Shown here one piece after another: positions 17,514-26,473 of a stretch of DNA of 64,000 bases (its first letter is position 1; the number at the start of each line of letters is the position of its first letter). The stretch spans positions 1 through 64,000 of the forward strand of contig JARRKE010000002.1 in NCBI GenBank assembly GCA_037388465.1, read 5' to 3'. The DNA comes from Gammaproteobacteria bacterium. GTDB lineage: Bacteria > Pseudomonadota > Gammaproteobacteria > SpSt-1174. Below the pieces are notes generated by a model. That model was not told where the DNA came from. It saw nothing but the letters and a program-made list of their open reading frames with translations, and did no database searches. Both the position numbers and the translations under genes were made by a program.

Positions 17514-18866
17514 ATGGATACCGTAAAAATCGACATAAGCCCGCTGGCTGAATCCCTGCTGCTGCATGGTGTGGTGGTGCTGGGTTTCGTCCTGGGCCTG
17601 TTGCTGGTCGTGCAACTGCTGCGCGAACCCCGCACCCCATCCAGCACGCTGGCGTGGCTCATGGTCATTCTGTTTCTGCCCTACGTCGGGGTGCCCTTTT
17701 ACCTGATTTTCGGCGGACGCAAGTTGCGCAAAAGGGTTGCCGGCAAGCGGCTGTCCGAAGAAAGCCCTCAGGAAATCGATGGGTTGTTCAAGTGCCGGGT
17801 GGATTCGAGCCGCGTGATTGCGGATGGCGTGGCGGCCTATGAAACCATACAGCAGATGCTGGCCGGCGCCACCCGGTCCATCCGCATCGCCACCTTCATC
17901 CTCAAGGACGATGTCACCGGCAGGGCGATTCTGGATGTCCTGACGGAAAAGGCGCACCAGGGCGTGCGGGTGCAGTTGCTGCTGGATGCCATGGGATGCT
18001 TTCGCCTGTCTGCTGCCCGTCTCAGGCCGCTGCGCGAGGCCGGGGGCGAGGTGGCGTTCTTCATGCCCATGCTGCATCTGCCCTGGAGCGGCCGGGCCAA
18101 CCTGCGCAATCATCGCAAGGTGCTGCTGGTCGACGGTCAGCGCGCCGTGATCGGCGGGATGAATATCGCCGAGGAGTACATGGGGCCGGGCCCGCGTGCC
18201 GATCGCTGGCGTGATCTGGCCCAGGCACTGGAGGGGCCGGTGGTCGGTGCGCTGGAGGCGATTTTTGCGGCGGACTGGGCCTTCGCCCGGGACGAGACAC
18301 CCAGCATAGAGTGGCAGAGTTGCGTATCGCCGGCCAATGCCCTGCTTATTGCCAGCGGGCCGGACGTGCCGGGCGATACGCTGTATGACCACTATATACA
18401 GAAGGTTTTTCAGGTGCGGGAACGGATCTGGTTCGCCACCCCGTATTTCGTGCCCGATGAGATGGTGACGCGTGCGTTGGGCATTGCGGCGCGGCGGGGA
18501 TGTGATGTCCGGTTGGTGATGCCGGCCCGCTCGGATCATCCGCTGGCCGATTGGGCCCGCGCGACCTGGCTGAACGAGCTGGTGGCCTATGGGGTGAAGG
18601 TCCTGCTGTATGAACCGGGCATGCTGCACGCCAAGGCCGCGCTGTTCGACAGTGAGGAGTGCGCCCTGGGTTCCGCCAACCTGGATATGCGCTCCCTGTT
18701 TCTCAATTTCGAGCTGGCTCTGGTACAGAATGTCCCGCAGGCGGTGGTCGAAACCGAGCGATGGTTTGTCGGGTTGTTTCCCGATTGCCGGCCCTTTCGG
18801 CCACAGTCGGGTGTGCTGCGCGAAACCGTGCAGGGGCTGGCGCGTCTGCTGTCGCCGTTGCTGTAG
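17514..18866 (+). CDS. cls: Cardiolipin synthase (phospholipase D family)
   Basis: 450 residues from ATG 17514; a GTG just before it is also in frame. Two N-terminal membrane helices are followed by two phospholipase D catalytic motifs. The first is HRKVLLVDG with GGMNIAEEY near residue 200. The second is HAKAALFDS with GSANLDMRS near residue 365. The enzyme joins phosphatidylglycerol molecules to make cardiolipin at the inner membrane. It is a single gene; the closest hairpin downstream (18887-18911) is oriented for the opposite strand. Confidence 0.93.
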   Translation: MDTVKIDISPLAESLLLHGVVVLGFVLGLLLVVQLLREPRTPSSTLAWLMVILFLPYVGVPFYLIFGGRKLRKRVAGKRLSEESPQEIDGLFKCRVDSSRVIADGVAAYETIQQMLAGATRSIRIATFILKDDVTGRAILDVLTEKAHQGVRVQLLLDAMGCFRLSAARLRPLREAGGEVAFFMPMLHLPWSGRANLRNHRKVLLVDGQRAVIGGMNIAEEYMGPGPRADRWRDLAQALEGPVVGALEAIFAADWAFARDETPSIEWQSCVSPANALLIASGPDVPGDTLYDHYIQKVFQVRERIWFATPYFVPDEMVTRALGIAARRGCDVRLVMPARSDHPLADWARATWLNELVAYGVKVLLYEPGMLHAKAALFDSEECALGSANLDMRSLFLNFELALVQNVPQAVVETERWFVGLFPDCRPFRPQSGVLRETVQGLARLLSPLL

Positions 18867-18886
18867 GATGCAAGACGCCGGGGGAT

Positions 18887-18911
18887 TAAAAAAGGCGGCC
18901 GGGTGGCCGCC
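18887..18911 (-). terminator. Minus-strand intrinsic terminator in the gap after cls
   Basis: Read on the minus strand, GGCGGCC-ACCC-GGCCGCC is followed at once by six T residues. On the plus strand there is no T-run, so it is oriented to stop leftward transcripts. No convincing minus-strand gene lies to its right (18912-19274), which raises the possibility of a small RNA. Confidence 0.6.
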
Positions 18912-19274
18912 AAATACTGAGGAGGGAGAGCGATCAATACCGGTGTAAGCCGTCGCCGCATGCCGGCCCCACTGGGCCCGGGGCGGCTGGGCTTACATGC
19001 CGGCAGTAGATCTTATGCAGGGTGCATGCCAAGCCGATATGCCGTGGAATCAGACACTTGCGGGGTGCTGCACGTGGCGCCCGCGGTGGATTTCGGCCGC
19101 GTTCGGTAAAGATTGGTAAATATCGACCGGGACGGTGTTCTGCCCTAAACGAACATGTCATACTCGCGTCTTAGAACGGTATAACAAGCTACCAAATTCC
19201 CTCCGGCCCCTTTCCGCCCGCGCCCCTTGAGGCGTGGGCGAGCGGGGCCGGCATTCGGTGCAAGGAGCGTATTG
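18912..19274. other. Gap without a clear gene before the RND operon
   Basis: Nothing coding is convincing here; a 75-codon minus-strand frame (18934-19161) lacks a ribosome site and protein-like composition. Promoter-like TA-rich bases occur at 19162-19190 for the RND genes. On the minus strand, TTGTTA and TATGAC separated by 19 bases (about 19157-19187) are a weak promoter candidate for a transcript ending at the 18887-18911 terminator. Confidence 0.35.
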
Positions 19275-20399
19275 ATGACCAAGCGCATGATCATCATGGT
19301 GATAGCCCTCGTCGTCGTGTTCGGCGGCGTCTTCGGCTACAAGGCCGTGGGCAATTACTTCATGGCGAAGTACTTCGCCACTTTCCAGCCGCCGCCGTCG
19401 AGCGTCGAGGTCAAGCCGGTACAAGCGGTCCAATGGCAGCCGCGTCTTGCGGCGCCGGCCTCGCTCAGCGCCCTGGAAGGCGTGATCGTCAGCAACGAGG
19501 TCGAGGGCGTGGTCAAGTCCATCGACTTCAAGCCGGGCGCGAAGGTCGAAAAAGGCCAGCTCCTGGTCCAGCTGGACGACGAGCAGGATGTCGCGAACCT
19601 GAAAGGCCTGAAGGCCAAGCTGGTACTCGCCAAGCTCAATTTCGATCGTGAATCACGCCTGCTCAAGACCCAGGCGGTTTCCCAGACGAATTACGACACC
19701 GCCAAGGCCAATTACCAGGCTGCCGCCGCCGAAGTGGACGCGCAGCAGGCCTATATCGCCAAGAAGGCGATTCGCGCACCCTTTGCGGGCGTGGTCGGCA
19801 TTCGGCGCGTCGATCCCGGGGAATACCTGAAGGCGGGAACCGAGATCGTCAGTCTGCAGAGCCTCGACAAGCTGCACGCCGACTTCACCCTGCCGGAGCG
19901 TGATCTGCCCAAGGTCAAGATCGGGCAAAGCGTCGAATTGCACGTGGACACCTATCCGGACCACGTCTTCAAGGGTGAGGTGACGGGCATGGACCCGCGC
20001 GTCGAACCCGCCACCCGCAATTTCAAGGTTCAGGTGACCCTGGACAACTCGGAGGGCCTGCTGCGTCCCGGTATGTTCGCCATGGCTGACGTGCTGCTGC
20101 CGATCCAGGAGAACGTGCTTACCGTGCCGGTTACCGCCGTCGCCTACAACCCTTATGGCGATGCGGTCTTCCTGGTTGAGGAGGGCAAGGACAAGCAGGG
20201 TAAGCCGCAGTTGACGGTCAAGCGCCAGTACGTCAAGACCGGCGAGACACAGGGCGATCACGTCGTGATCACGACCGGCCTGCAGGCCGGGCAGCGCATC
20301 GTGACGGTCGGCCAGCTGAAACTGCGCAATGGTTCGCGCATTGTCATTACGAACGAGGGTTCGAACGCCGGTAAGAATTCGGCGAAGGACAGCGACTAA
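19275..20399 (+). CDS. RND efflux membrane-fusion protein
   Basis: 374 residues from ATG 19275, with AAGGAG upstream. An N-terminal membrane anchor (residues 4-25) is followed by a lipoyl-like hairpin (GVVKSIDFKPGAKVEKGQLLVQLDD), an alpha-helical hairpin (residues 100-160) and beta-barrel domains. It is the periplasmic adaptor (MexA/AcrA-MdtA group) linking an RND pump to an outer-membrane channel. Its stop overlaps the pump start by one base. No outer-membrane TolC gene is beside it, so a channel from elsewhere is probably used. Substrate unknown. Confidence 0.93.
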   Translation: MTKRMIIMVIALVVVFGGVFGYKAVGNYFMAKYFATFQPPPSSVEVKPVQAVQWQPRLAAPASLSALEGVIVSNEVEGVVKSIDFKPGAKVEKGQLLVQLDDEQDVANLKGLKAKLVLAKLNFDRESRLLKTQAVSQTNYDTAKANYQAAAAEVDAQQAYIAKKAIRAPFAGVVGIRRVDPGEYLKAGTEIVSLQSLDKLHADFTLPERDLPKVKIGQSVELHVDTYPDHVFKGEVTGMDPRVEPATRNFKVQVTLDNSEGLLRPGMFAMADVLLPIQENVLTVPVTAVAYNPYGDAVFLVEEGKDKQGKPQLTVKRQYVKTGETQGDHVVITTGLQAGQRIVTVGQLKLRNGSRIVITNEGSNAGKNSAKDSD

Positions 20400-23300
20400 T
20401 GCGTTTTACGGACATCTTCATTCGCCGGCCGGTGCTGGCGACGGTGATCAGTCTGCTGATCCTGCTTCTCGGCCTGCGGGCGGTGTTCAATCTGCCGGTC
20501 CGCGAATATCCGAAAACGGAAACGAGCGTCATTACCATCACCACCTCGTATCCCGGTGCCAGCGCCCAGTTGATGCAGGGGTTCGTGACCACGCCGATTC
20601 AGCGGGCCATCGCGAGTGCGGATGGCATCGATTACATCACCGCCACCAGTACCCAGGGCACCAGTACGATTACGGCCAATATCCGCCTGAACTTCGACCC
20701 CAACGTCGCCATGACCCAGATCATGGCCAAGGTCAATCAGGTCCGTAACCAGTTGCCCGCATCCGCCGAAAGTCCGGTGATCACGCAAAGCACCGGTTCG
20801 CGCACCGCGCTGATGTATCTGAGCTTCTGGAGCGAGCAGATGTCGGCCGAGCAGGTGACCGACTATCTGAATCGCGTCGTGGTGCCCAAGCTCGAATCGG
20901 TGTCGGGGGTGGCGCAGGCCGAGGTGATCGGCGGCCATTCGTTTGCCATGCGTGTCTGGTTGGAACCCGACCGGTTGGCCGCGCACAACCTGACGCCGGC
21001 CGATATCGTCGCCAAATTGCAGGCCAACAACTATCTGGCGTCGGTCGGCAAGACCAAGGGCAATGAGGTCGGCATCGATATTTCCGCCAATACCGATCTG
21101 CACAACGCGGACGAATTCCGTCAGATGGTCGTGGCCCAGGATAACGGCACCCTGGTGCGGCTGGGCGATGTCGCCAAGGTCGATCTGGGTTCCGAGACCT
21201 ACGATTCGTCGGTGGTCTTCAATGGACAGCGCGCCACCTTTATCGGTGTCCAGGCGACACCGACGGCCAATCCGCTGACGGTTATTTCCGACGTCAAGAA
21301 AATCTTCCCCTCGGTTCAGGCGCAGATGCCGAGCGCGCTGAATTCCAAGATCGTTTACGACGCCACGCAATACATCCGCGATTCCATCAAGGAGGTGTTG
21401 CAGACGATTCTGGAAGCCCTGGTCATCGTCATGGTGGTGATCTATTTGTTCCTGGGCAACTTCCGGGCGGTGTTGATCCCGGCGGTGACCATTCCATTGT
21501 CAATTATCGGTGCGGCGTTCCTCATGCTGTTGATGGGCTATTCCATCAATTTGCTGACCCTGCTTTCGATGGTGCTCGCGATCGGTCTGGTGGTGGACGA
21601 CGCCATTATCGTGGTGGAAAACGTCCACCGGCATATCGAGGATGGTGAGTCGCCGTTCGAGGCCGCGCTGCACGGCGCGCGGGAGCTGGGCGGACCGGTG
21701 ATCGTCATGACGCTCACCCTGGCCGCGGTATATGCCCCGATCGGCTTTCTCGGTGGTCTGACCGGTGCGCTGTTCACTGAGTTCGCCTATTCGCTGGCCG
21801 GCGCGGTACTGATATCCGGCGTGGTCGCCCTCACCCTGTCCCCGATGATGAGCTCCAAGCTGTTGCAGGGCGGGGAGAGAGAAAACCGTTTCGAACATTT
21901 TCTGGAGCACCTGTTCGAGGGGCTCAAAAGGCGTTACCAGAATCTGTTGCACGGCTCGTTGAATTATCGCCCGGTCACCTATGTGATGGCCGTAGTGATC
22001 CTCGGCAGCATCTATTTTCTTTACGGCACGGCCAAGCACGAGCTGGCGCCGGTAGAGGATCAGGGCGTGCTGTTCATCAGCGCCAACGCGCCGAAGGACG
22101 CCACGTTGCCCTACGTGGAAAAGTACACCCACGAGTTCGAGAAGATATTCGACAGCTTCCCTGAGAAAGACCGTTACTTCATGATCAACGGTCGGGGCGA
22201 GGTCGACAATGTCATCGCCGGCTTTATCATGAAACCCTGGAGCGAGCGTACCCGGTCGCAGAGTCAGGTCAAGCCTATTCTGCAGCGGGAGCTTGCAGGG
22301 GTCGCGGGCCTGAAGTCGGTGGTGTTCCCGCTGCCCACCCTGCCGGGCGGCGGCCAGGGTCTGCCGGTACAGTTCGTGATTACCTCCACCGGCGATCCGC
22401 GTCTGCTTTATGACGTTTCGCAACAACTGCTGCAGGCGGCGCAGACAAGCGGCAAGTTCATCTTCGTGGATTCGGATCTGAAATATCAGAATCCTCAGAT
22501 CCATATCAAGATCGACCGGGCCAAGGCGGGCGAGCTGGGCATTTCCATGCGGGATATCGGCAGTTCCCTGAGCGCGATGCTGGGCGGCGGCTATATCAAT
22601 TATTTCAATCTCGCCGGGCGCAGCTATAAGGTGATTCCACAGGTGCCCGATGCCGCGAGGGCGACGCCGGAAATGCTCGACAATTACCGTATCCGCACGG
22701 CCAGCGGGACATTGGTGCCGCTTTCGACCGTGGCGTCGCTATCCAAGACGGTCGAGCCGAACAAGCTGAATCAGTTCCAGCAGCTCAATTCGGCCACCAT
22801 CTCGGGCGTGATGATGCCCGGGCAGTCGATCGGCGAGGGCCTGACCTTCCTGCGCGACAAGGCCAAGCAGCTCCTGCCCGCAGGCTTCGGCTACGATTAT
22901 GCGGGTGAATCACGCCAGTTCATTCAGGAAGGCAGTGCGCTGGCCGTCACCTTCGTGTTCTCGCTGATCATCATCTTCCTGGTGCTTTCGGCGCAGTTCG
23001 AGAGTTTCCGTGATCCGATCATCGTGCTGATCAGTGTGCCGATGGCGATTTCGGGCGCCTTGATCTTCATCAGTCTCGGGTTGTCGACTGTGAACATTTA
23101 CACCCAGATCGGTCTGATCACGCTGATCGGACTGATCAGCAAGCACGGTATCCTCATCGTGCAGTTCGCGAACGATCTGCAACATCAGGGACGCCAGAAG
23201 CGCGAGGCGGTCGAGCAGGCAGCCGCCATCCGCCTGCGCCCGATTCTGATGACTACGGCCGCTATGGCCACCGGCGTGGTGCCGCTGTTGATCGCCGCCG

Positions 23301-23446
23301 GTCCCGGTGCGGTGAGCCGCTTCGATATCGGGCTGACCATTTTCACTGGTATCCTGATCGGCACCATGTTTACGCTGTTCGTGGTGCCGGCGATCTACAT
23401 GCTGATCGCCAAGGATCATTCGAAGGACCGCGTGCAAGGCGCCTGA
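20399..23446 (+). CDS. RND-family efflux pump (hydrophobe/amphiphile type)
   Basis: 1015 residues, the usual length of HAE1-type RND transporters. The N-terminus MRFTDIFIRRPVLATV, membrane helix 4 with VLAIGLVVDDAIIVVENVHRH (the proton-relay aspartate pair) and the C-terminal GLISKHGILIVQFAND region are typical. Twelve membrane segments and two large periplasmic loops are seen. It exports drugs, solvents or detergents driven by protons. It ends 24 bases before a strong terminator. Closest in style to MexF/MdtB-like pumps working with a single adaptor. Confidence 0.95.
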   Translation: MRFTDIFIRRPVLATVISLLILLLGLRAVFNLPVREYPKTETSVITITTSYPGASAQLMQGFVTTPIQRAIASADGIDYITATSTQGTSTITANIRLNFDPNVAMTQIMAKVNQVRNQLPASAESPVITQSTGSRTALMYLSFWSEQMSAEQVTDYLNRVVVPKLESVSGVAQAEVIGGHSFAMRVWLEPDRLAAHNLTPADIVAKLQANNYLASVGKTKGNEVGIDISANTDLHNADEFRQMVVAQDNGTLVRLGDVAKVDLGSETYDSSVVFNGQRATFIGVQATPTANPLTVISDVKKIFPSVQAQMPSALNSKIVYDATQYIRDSIKEVLQTILEALVIVMVVIYLFLGNFRAVLIPAVTIPLSIIGAAFLMLLMGYSINLLTLLSMVLAIGLVVDDAIIVVENVHRHIEDGESPFEAALHGARELGGPVIVMTLTLAAVYAPIGFLGGLTGALFTEFAYSLAGAVLISGVVALTLSPMMSSKLLQGGERENRFEHFLEHLFEGLKRRYQNLLHGSLNYRPVTYVMAVVILGSIYFLYGTAKHELAPVEDQGVLFISANAPKDATLPYVEKYTHEFEKIFDSFPEKDRYFMINGRGEVDNVIAGFIMKPWSERTRSQSQVKPILQRELAGVAGLKSVVFPLPTLPGGGQGLPVQFVITSTGDPRLLYDVSQQLLQAAQTSGKFIFVDSDLKYQNPQIHIKIDRAKAGELGISMRDIGSSLSAMLGGGYINYFNLAGRSYKVIPQVPDAARATPEMLDNYRIRTASGTLVPLSTVASLSKTVEPNKLNQFQQLNSATISGVMMPGQSIGEGLTFLRDKAKQLLPAGFGYDYAGESRQFIQEGSALAVTFVFSLIIIFLVLSAQFESFRDPIIVLISVPMAISGALIFISLGLSTVNIYTQIGLITLIGLISKHGILIVQFANDLQHQGRQKREAVEQAAAIRLRPILMTTAAMATGVVPLLIAAGPGAVSRFDIGLTIFTGILIGTMFTLFVVPAIYMLIAKDHSKDRVQGA

Positions 23447-23470
23447 TTTCTCAGGTGGCTTGAAAAAGAC

Positions 23471-23498
23471 AAGGCCCGGCGAATGCCGGGCCTTTTTT
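23471..23498. terminator. Terminator between the RND pump and the convergent permease
   Basis: AAGGCCCGGC (23471-23480) pairs with GCCGGGCCTT (23485-23494) around GAAT, followed by a T-run. The last bases overlap the permease stop on the other strand. Confidence 0.92.
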
Positions 23499-24777
23499 AT
23501 TGCCGCCTTCGGTTGCGCCGCCGCCGGTAGAGCCATTCAATCAGGCTCGATAGTCCCACCAGTCCTGCCAGCACCCAGATCCGCTGCGGGTCCTCGCGCC
23601 AGGTTTGCACCAGCAAGGCGGCCAGTGCCGCCAGGCAGGCCAGCACACCGGCCGCGGCGAGCGGGCGTTTCCCATGGGTGCGGTCGTGCAGCTTGAAGTT
23701 CGCCAAGTTGACCAGGGCGAATATGACCAGGAATCCCGCGCTGCCGATGGTGGCGATGCTGCTCAGATCGAACAGATTGGCAGCCAGCAGCGCCGCAAAG
23801 GTGGTCAGCAGCAGTCCCTCCAGCGGCTGGTTCCAGATGCGGTGCTCGAGCTGTTCCGGCAGTTCGCCGTCCTTGGCGAGGATATAGCTGACGCGCGCCG
23901 CACCGTACAGCGTTGCATTGATGGCCGATGCGGTCGAAAGCAGTGCGGCGATGCCGATCAGGGTATAGCCGGTCGCACCGAGAAAGGGGCGGGCCGCCTC
24001 GGCCAGGGCATAGTCGCGCGCATGAATGATCTGCGGCAGCGACAGGGTGCCGACGGTGACGGCGGCCACGGCGATGTAGAGCAGGATGACGAAACCGATG
24101 GCGATGTAAAAGGCGCGCGGCAGGTTGTGGGCCGGATCACGAATATCCCGCGCGGTATTGGCGATCAGCTCGAAACCCTCATAGGCCAGGAAGATCAGCA
24201 TGCCGCCGGCGAGCAGGGTCAGCGGCGGACTCCATGTGTCAGGCGTGAGACGGGCGGGTTGTACGGCCTGCAGACCCAGCAATACGAAACCCAGCAGGAT
24301 GATCACCTTGACGACTACGATCCCGGTCTCGGCGCGGCTGACGATCTGTGAGCCGGCGATATTGAGCAGGGTGAGGGCGAGAATGACCGCGGTTATGAGA
24401 CTGTGCTTCAGCATGGCGCTGTGCGGGTCGCCGAACAGGCTGGCGCCATAACTGCCGAAGGCGTAGGCGTACAGGGCCAGCATGATGATGTAGCTGAGCC
24501 ACAACAGGATGTTGAGCGAACCGCTGAACAGGCCGCTGCCGAAGGCCTGGTTGAGGAATTCGACCGTACCGCCCTGCGACGGTATGGCAACCGACAAACG
24601 CGCATAGGAGTAGCCGGTCAGCAGCGCGACCAGGCCGGCGAACAAAAAGGCCAGCGGTGCGCCGCCGTGCGTGAGCTGGACCGACAGTCCGAGGACGGCG
24701 AAGATGCCGCCGCCGACCATGCCGCCGATGCCGATGGCCACGGCGCCCCACAGGCCGATTTTGCCTTGTTGCTTCAT
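23497..24777 (-). CDS. APC-family amino-acid permease
   Basis: 426 residues with about 12 membrane helices. The helix-1 motif GAVAIGIGGMVGGGIFAVLG is the substrate-binding signature of the APC superfamily. A short basic C-terminus (YRRRRNRRRQ) lies in the cytoplasm. It most likely imports or exchanges amino acids; substrate cannot be assigned. It is transcribed after the FMN glutamate-synthase-like gene with a 30-base gap, so the two may share a transcript. No periplasmic binding protein is nearby, as expected for a secondary carrier. Confidence 0.9.
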   Translation of the reverse strand: MKQQGKIGLWGAVAIGIGGMVGGGIFAVLGLSVQLTHGGAPLAFLFAGLVALLTGYSYARLSVAIPSQGGTVEFLNQAFGSGLFSGSLNILLWLSYIIMLALYAYAFGSYGASLFGDPHSAMLKHSLITAVILALTLLNIAGSQIVSRAETGIVVVKVIILLGFVLLGLQAVQPARLTPDTWSPPLTLLAGGMLIFLAYEGFELIANTARDIRDPAHNLPRAFYIAIGFVILLYIAVAAVTVGTLSLPQIIHARDYALAEAARPFLGATGYTLIGIAALLSTASAINATLYGAARVSYILAKDGELPEQLEHRIWNQPLEGLLLTTFAALLAANLFDLSSIATIGSAGFLVIFALVNLANFKLHDRTHGKRPLAAAGVLACLAALAALLVQTWREDPQRIWVLAGLVGLSSLIEWLYRRRRNRRRQ

Positions 24778-24807
24778 GTGGTTCCTTGTCGATTGGTATG
24801 GGCGGGG

Positions 24808-26379
24808 TCAGAAATGCTGCGCACTGGCAGCCCGCCATTCCGCGGCATAGGCCGGCGGCGGCGAGCCGCCGAGCAGGGCCCCGGTTTCGAGATACGGATA
24901 AATCTCCGCGCAGGTGCGCGGCGTGCCTTCAGCCATGCGCCGCATGATGTGGTGCGGCTGCAGTTCGTCCGGGTCGTCGACCCCCAGCGCGCCGCACAGG
25001 TTGACGAAACTGCGCATCGTCGCCTGGTGGAAACGGCACACCCGGGCGGCCTTGCTGGTCACGTCGATGGCGCGCGCCCGGCGGCGGTCCTGGGTCGCGA
25101 CGCCGCTCGGGCAGGTGTTGCGGTTGCAGCGCAGGGCCTGGATGCAGCCGAGCGCGAACATCATCGGTCTGGCCATGCTGCACAGATCGGCGCCCAGCGC
25201 GATCTTTTCGATCATGTCGAAGCCGGTGGCAATCTTGCCGCTGGCGATGATGCGGATGCGGTCACGCAGACCGATGCCGTTCAGGCAGCTGTGGACGAAC
25301 ACCAGCGCCTCGTTGAGCGGCGTGCCGAGGTTGTCGGTGAATTCCACCGGCGCGGCGCCCGTGCCGCCCTCGGCGCCGTCCACGCTGATGAAATCGGGTG
25401 TGATGCCGGTTTCCAGCATCGCCTTGCAGATGCCCATGAATTCCTCGCGCCGGCCGATACACAGCTTGATACCGACTGGTTTGCCGCCCGACAGCGCGCG
25501 CAGGCGGGCGATGAATTGCAGCAGACTGAACGGCGAGTCGAAAGTGTTGTGCATCGGCGGCGAGATGCAGTCCTCGCCTTCGGGGATGCCCCGGATCCGG
25601 GCGATTTCGGGCGAGATCTTGGCGGCCGGCAGCATGCCGCCGTGCGAGGGCTTGGCGCCCTGCGACAGCTTGAGTTCGATCATCCTGACCTGCGGCTCGC
25701 CCGCCAGGCGGGCGAAGGCCTCGGGGTCGAATCTGCCCTGCGGCGTGCGGCAACCGAAGTAGGCCGTGCCGATCTGCCAGATCAGATCGCCGCCGTTGTG
25801 GTGATAGGGGCTGATGCCGCCTTCGCCGGTGTTGTGCGCAAAGCCGCCCAGTTGCGCGCCGCGATTCAGGGCCTGGATCGCGGTATAGCTCAAGGCGCCG
25901 AAACTCATTCCGGAGATGTTCAGGCGGGAGGCATCGTAGGGCTGGGTGCAGTCAGGGCCGCCGATGAGGATGCGGGTGGAAGCGGGTGAGGGTACCGTGG
26001 GGGCGAGTGTGGGCTGCGCATAGGCAAAGCCCGGTGCCGTGATTTCCTGCTGCGTGCCGAACGGCAGCGTTTCCGAGAGGCCCTCGGCGCGCGCGTAGAC
26101 GAGATTGCGGGTCTCGCGGTTGTAGGGGCGGCCGCTCTGGTTGGTTTCGATGAAATACTGCCGGATCTCCGGGCTGATGAATTCCATCATGTAACGCAAA
26201 TGCCCGATGACGGGGTAGTTGCGCAGGACGTTGTGATTCGACAGCAGGATGTCGTACAGACCGAGCAGGGTGTACGGGACCACGAACCACAATCCGTACA
26301 GTGCCGGCCGCCAGAAGGTCGCAAGTACGGCCACACCGGTCCAGAGCACGGCCAGGCTGAAGTAATAGGGTATACGCAT
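24808..26379 (-). CDS. FMN-binding glutamate synthase family protein
   Basis: 523 residues. Two N-terminal membrane helices (residues 6-50) are followed by the FMN barrel of the glutamate-synthase large subunit: SGMSFGALSYTAIQALNRGA, DFISVDGAEGGTGAAP and GADLCSMARPMMFALGCIQALRCNRNTCPSGVATQ. The last segment carries the 3Fe-4S cysteines. It lacks the glutaminase domain, so it is not a full GltB. Such membrane-anchored stand-alone proteins are widespread but of unsettled reaction. Possibly co-transcribed with the permease, which would suit an amino-acid-related role. Confidence 0.88.
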   Translation of the reverse strand: MRIPYYFSLAVLWTGVAVLATFWRPALYGLWFVVPYTLLGLYDILLSNHNVLRNYPVIGHLRYMMEFISPEIRQYFIETNQSGRPYNRETRNLVYARAEGLSETLPFGTQQEITAPGFAYAQPTLAPTVPSPASTRILIGGPDCTQPYDASRLNISGMSFGALSYTAIQALNRGAQLGGFAHNTGEGGISPYHHNGGDLIWQIGTAYFGCRTPQGRFDPEAFARLAGEPQVRMIELKLSQGAKPSHGGMLPAAKISPEIARIRGIPEGEDCISPPMHNTFDSPFSLLQFIARLRALSGGKPVGIKLCIGRREEFMGICKAMLETGITPDFISVDGAEGGTGAAPVEFTDNLGTPLNEALVFVHSCLNGIGLRDRIRIIASGKIATGFDMIEKIALGADLCSMARPMMFALGCIQALRCNRNTCPSGVATQDRRRARAIDVTSKAARVCRFHQATMRSFVNLCGALGVDDPDELQPHHIMRRMAEGTPRTCAEIYPYLETGALLGGSPPPAYAAEWRAASAQHF

Positions 26380-26473
26380 GGTAGACCGCTCATGGCGCGG
26401 CCTGTCGGCCGCGCTGCTTTTTTGTGTTTGATTATTATCCTAACAGGCCGCTTCCCGGCCTGTGGTCGGTCCG

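Noticed and set aside
18934-19161. 75-codon minus-strand frame after cls
   Set aside because: No ribosome site and proline/arginine-rich content; a non-coding explanation for the nearby terminator is preferred.
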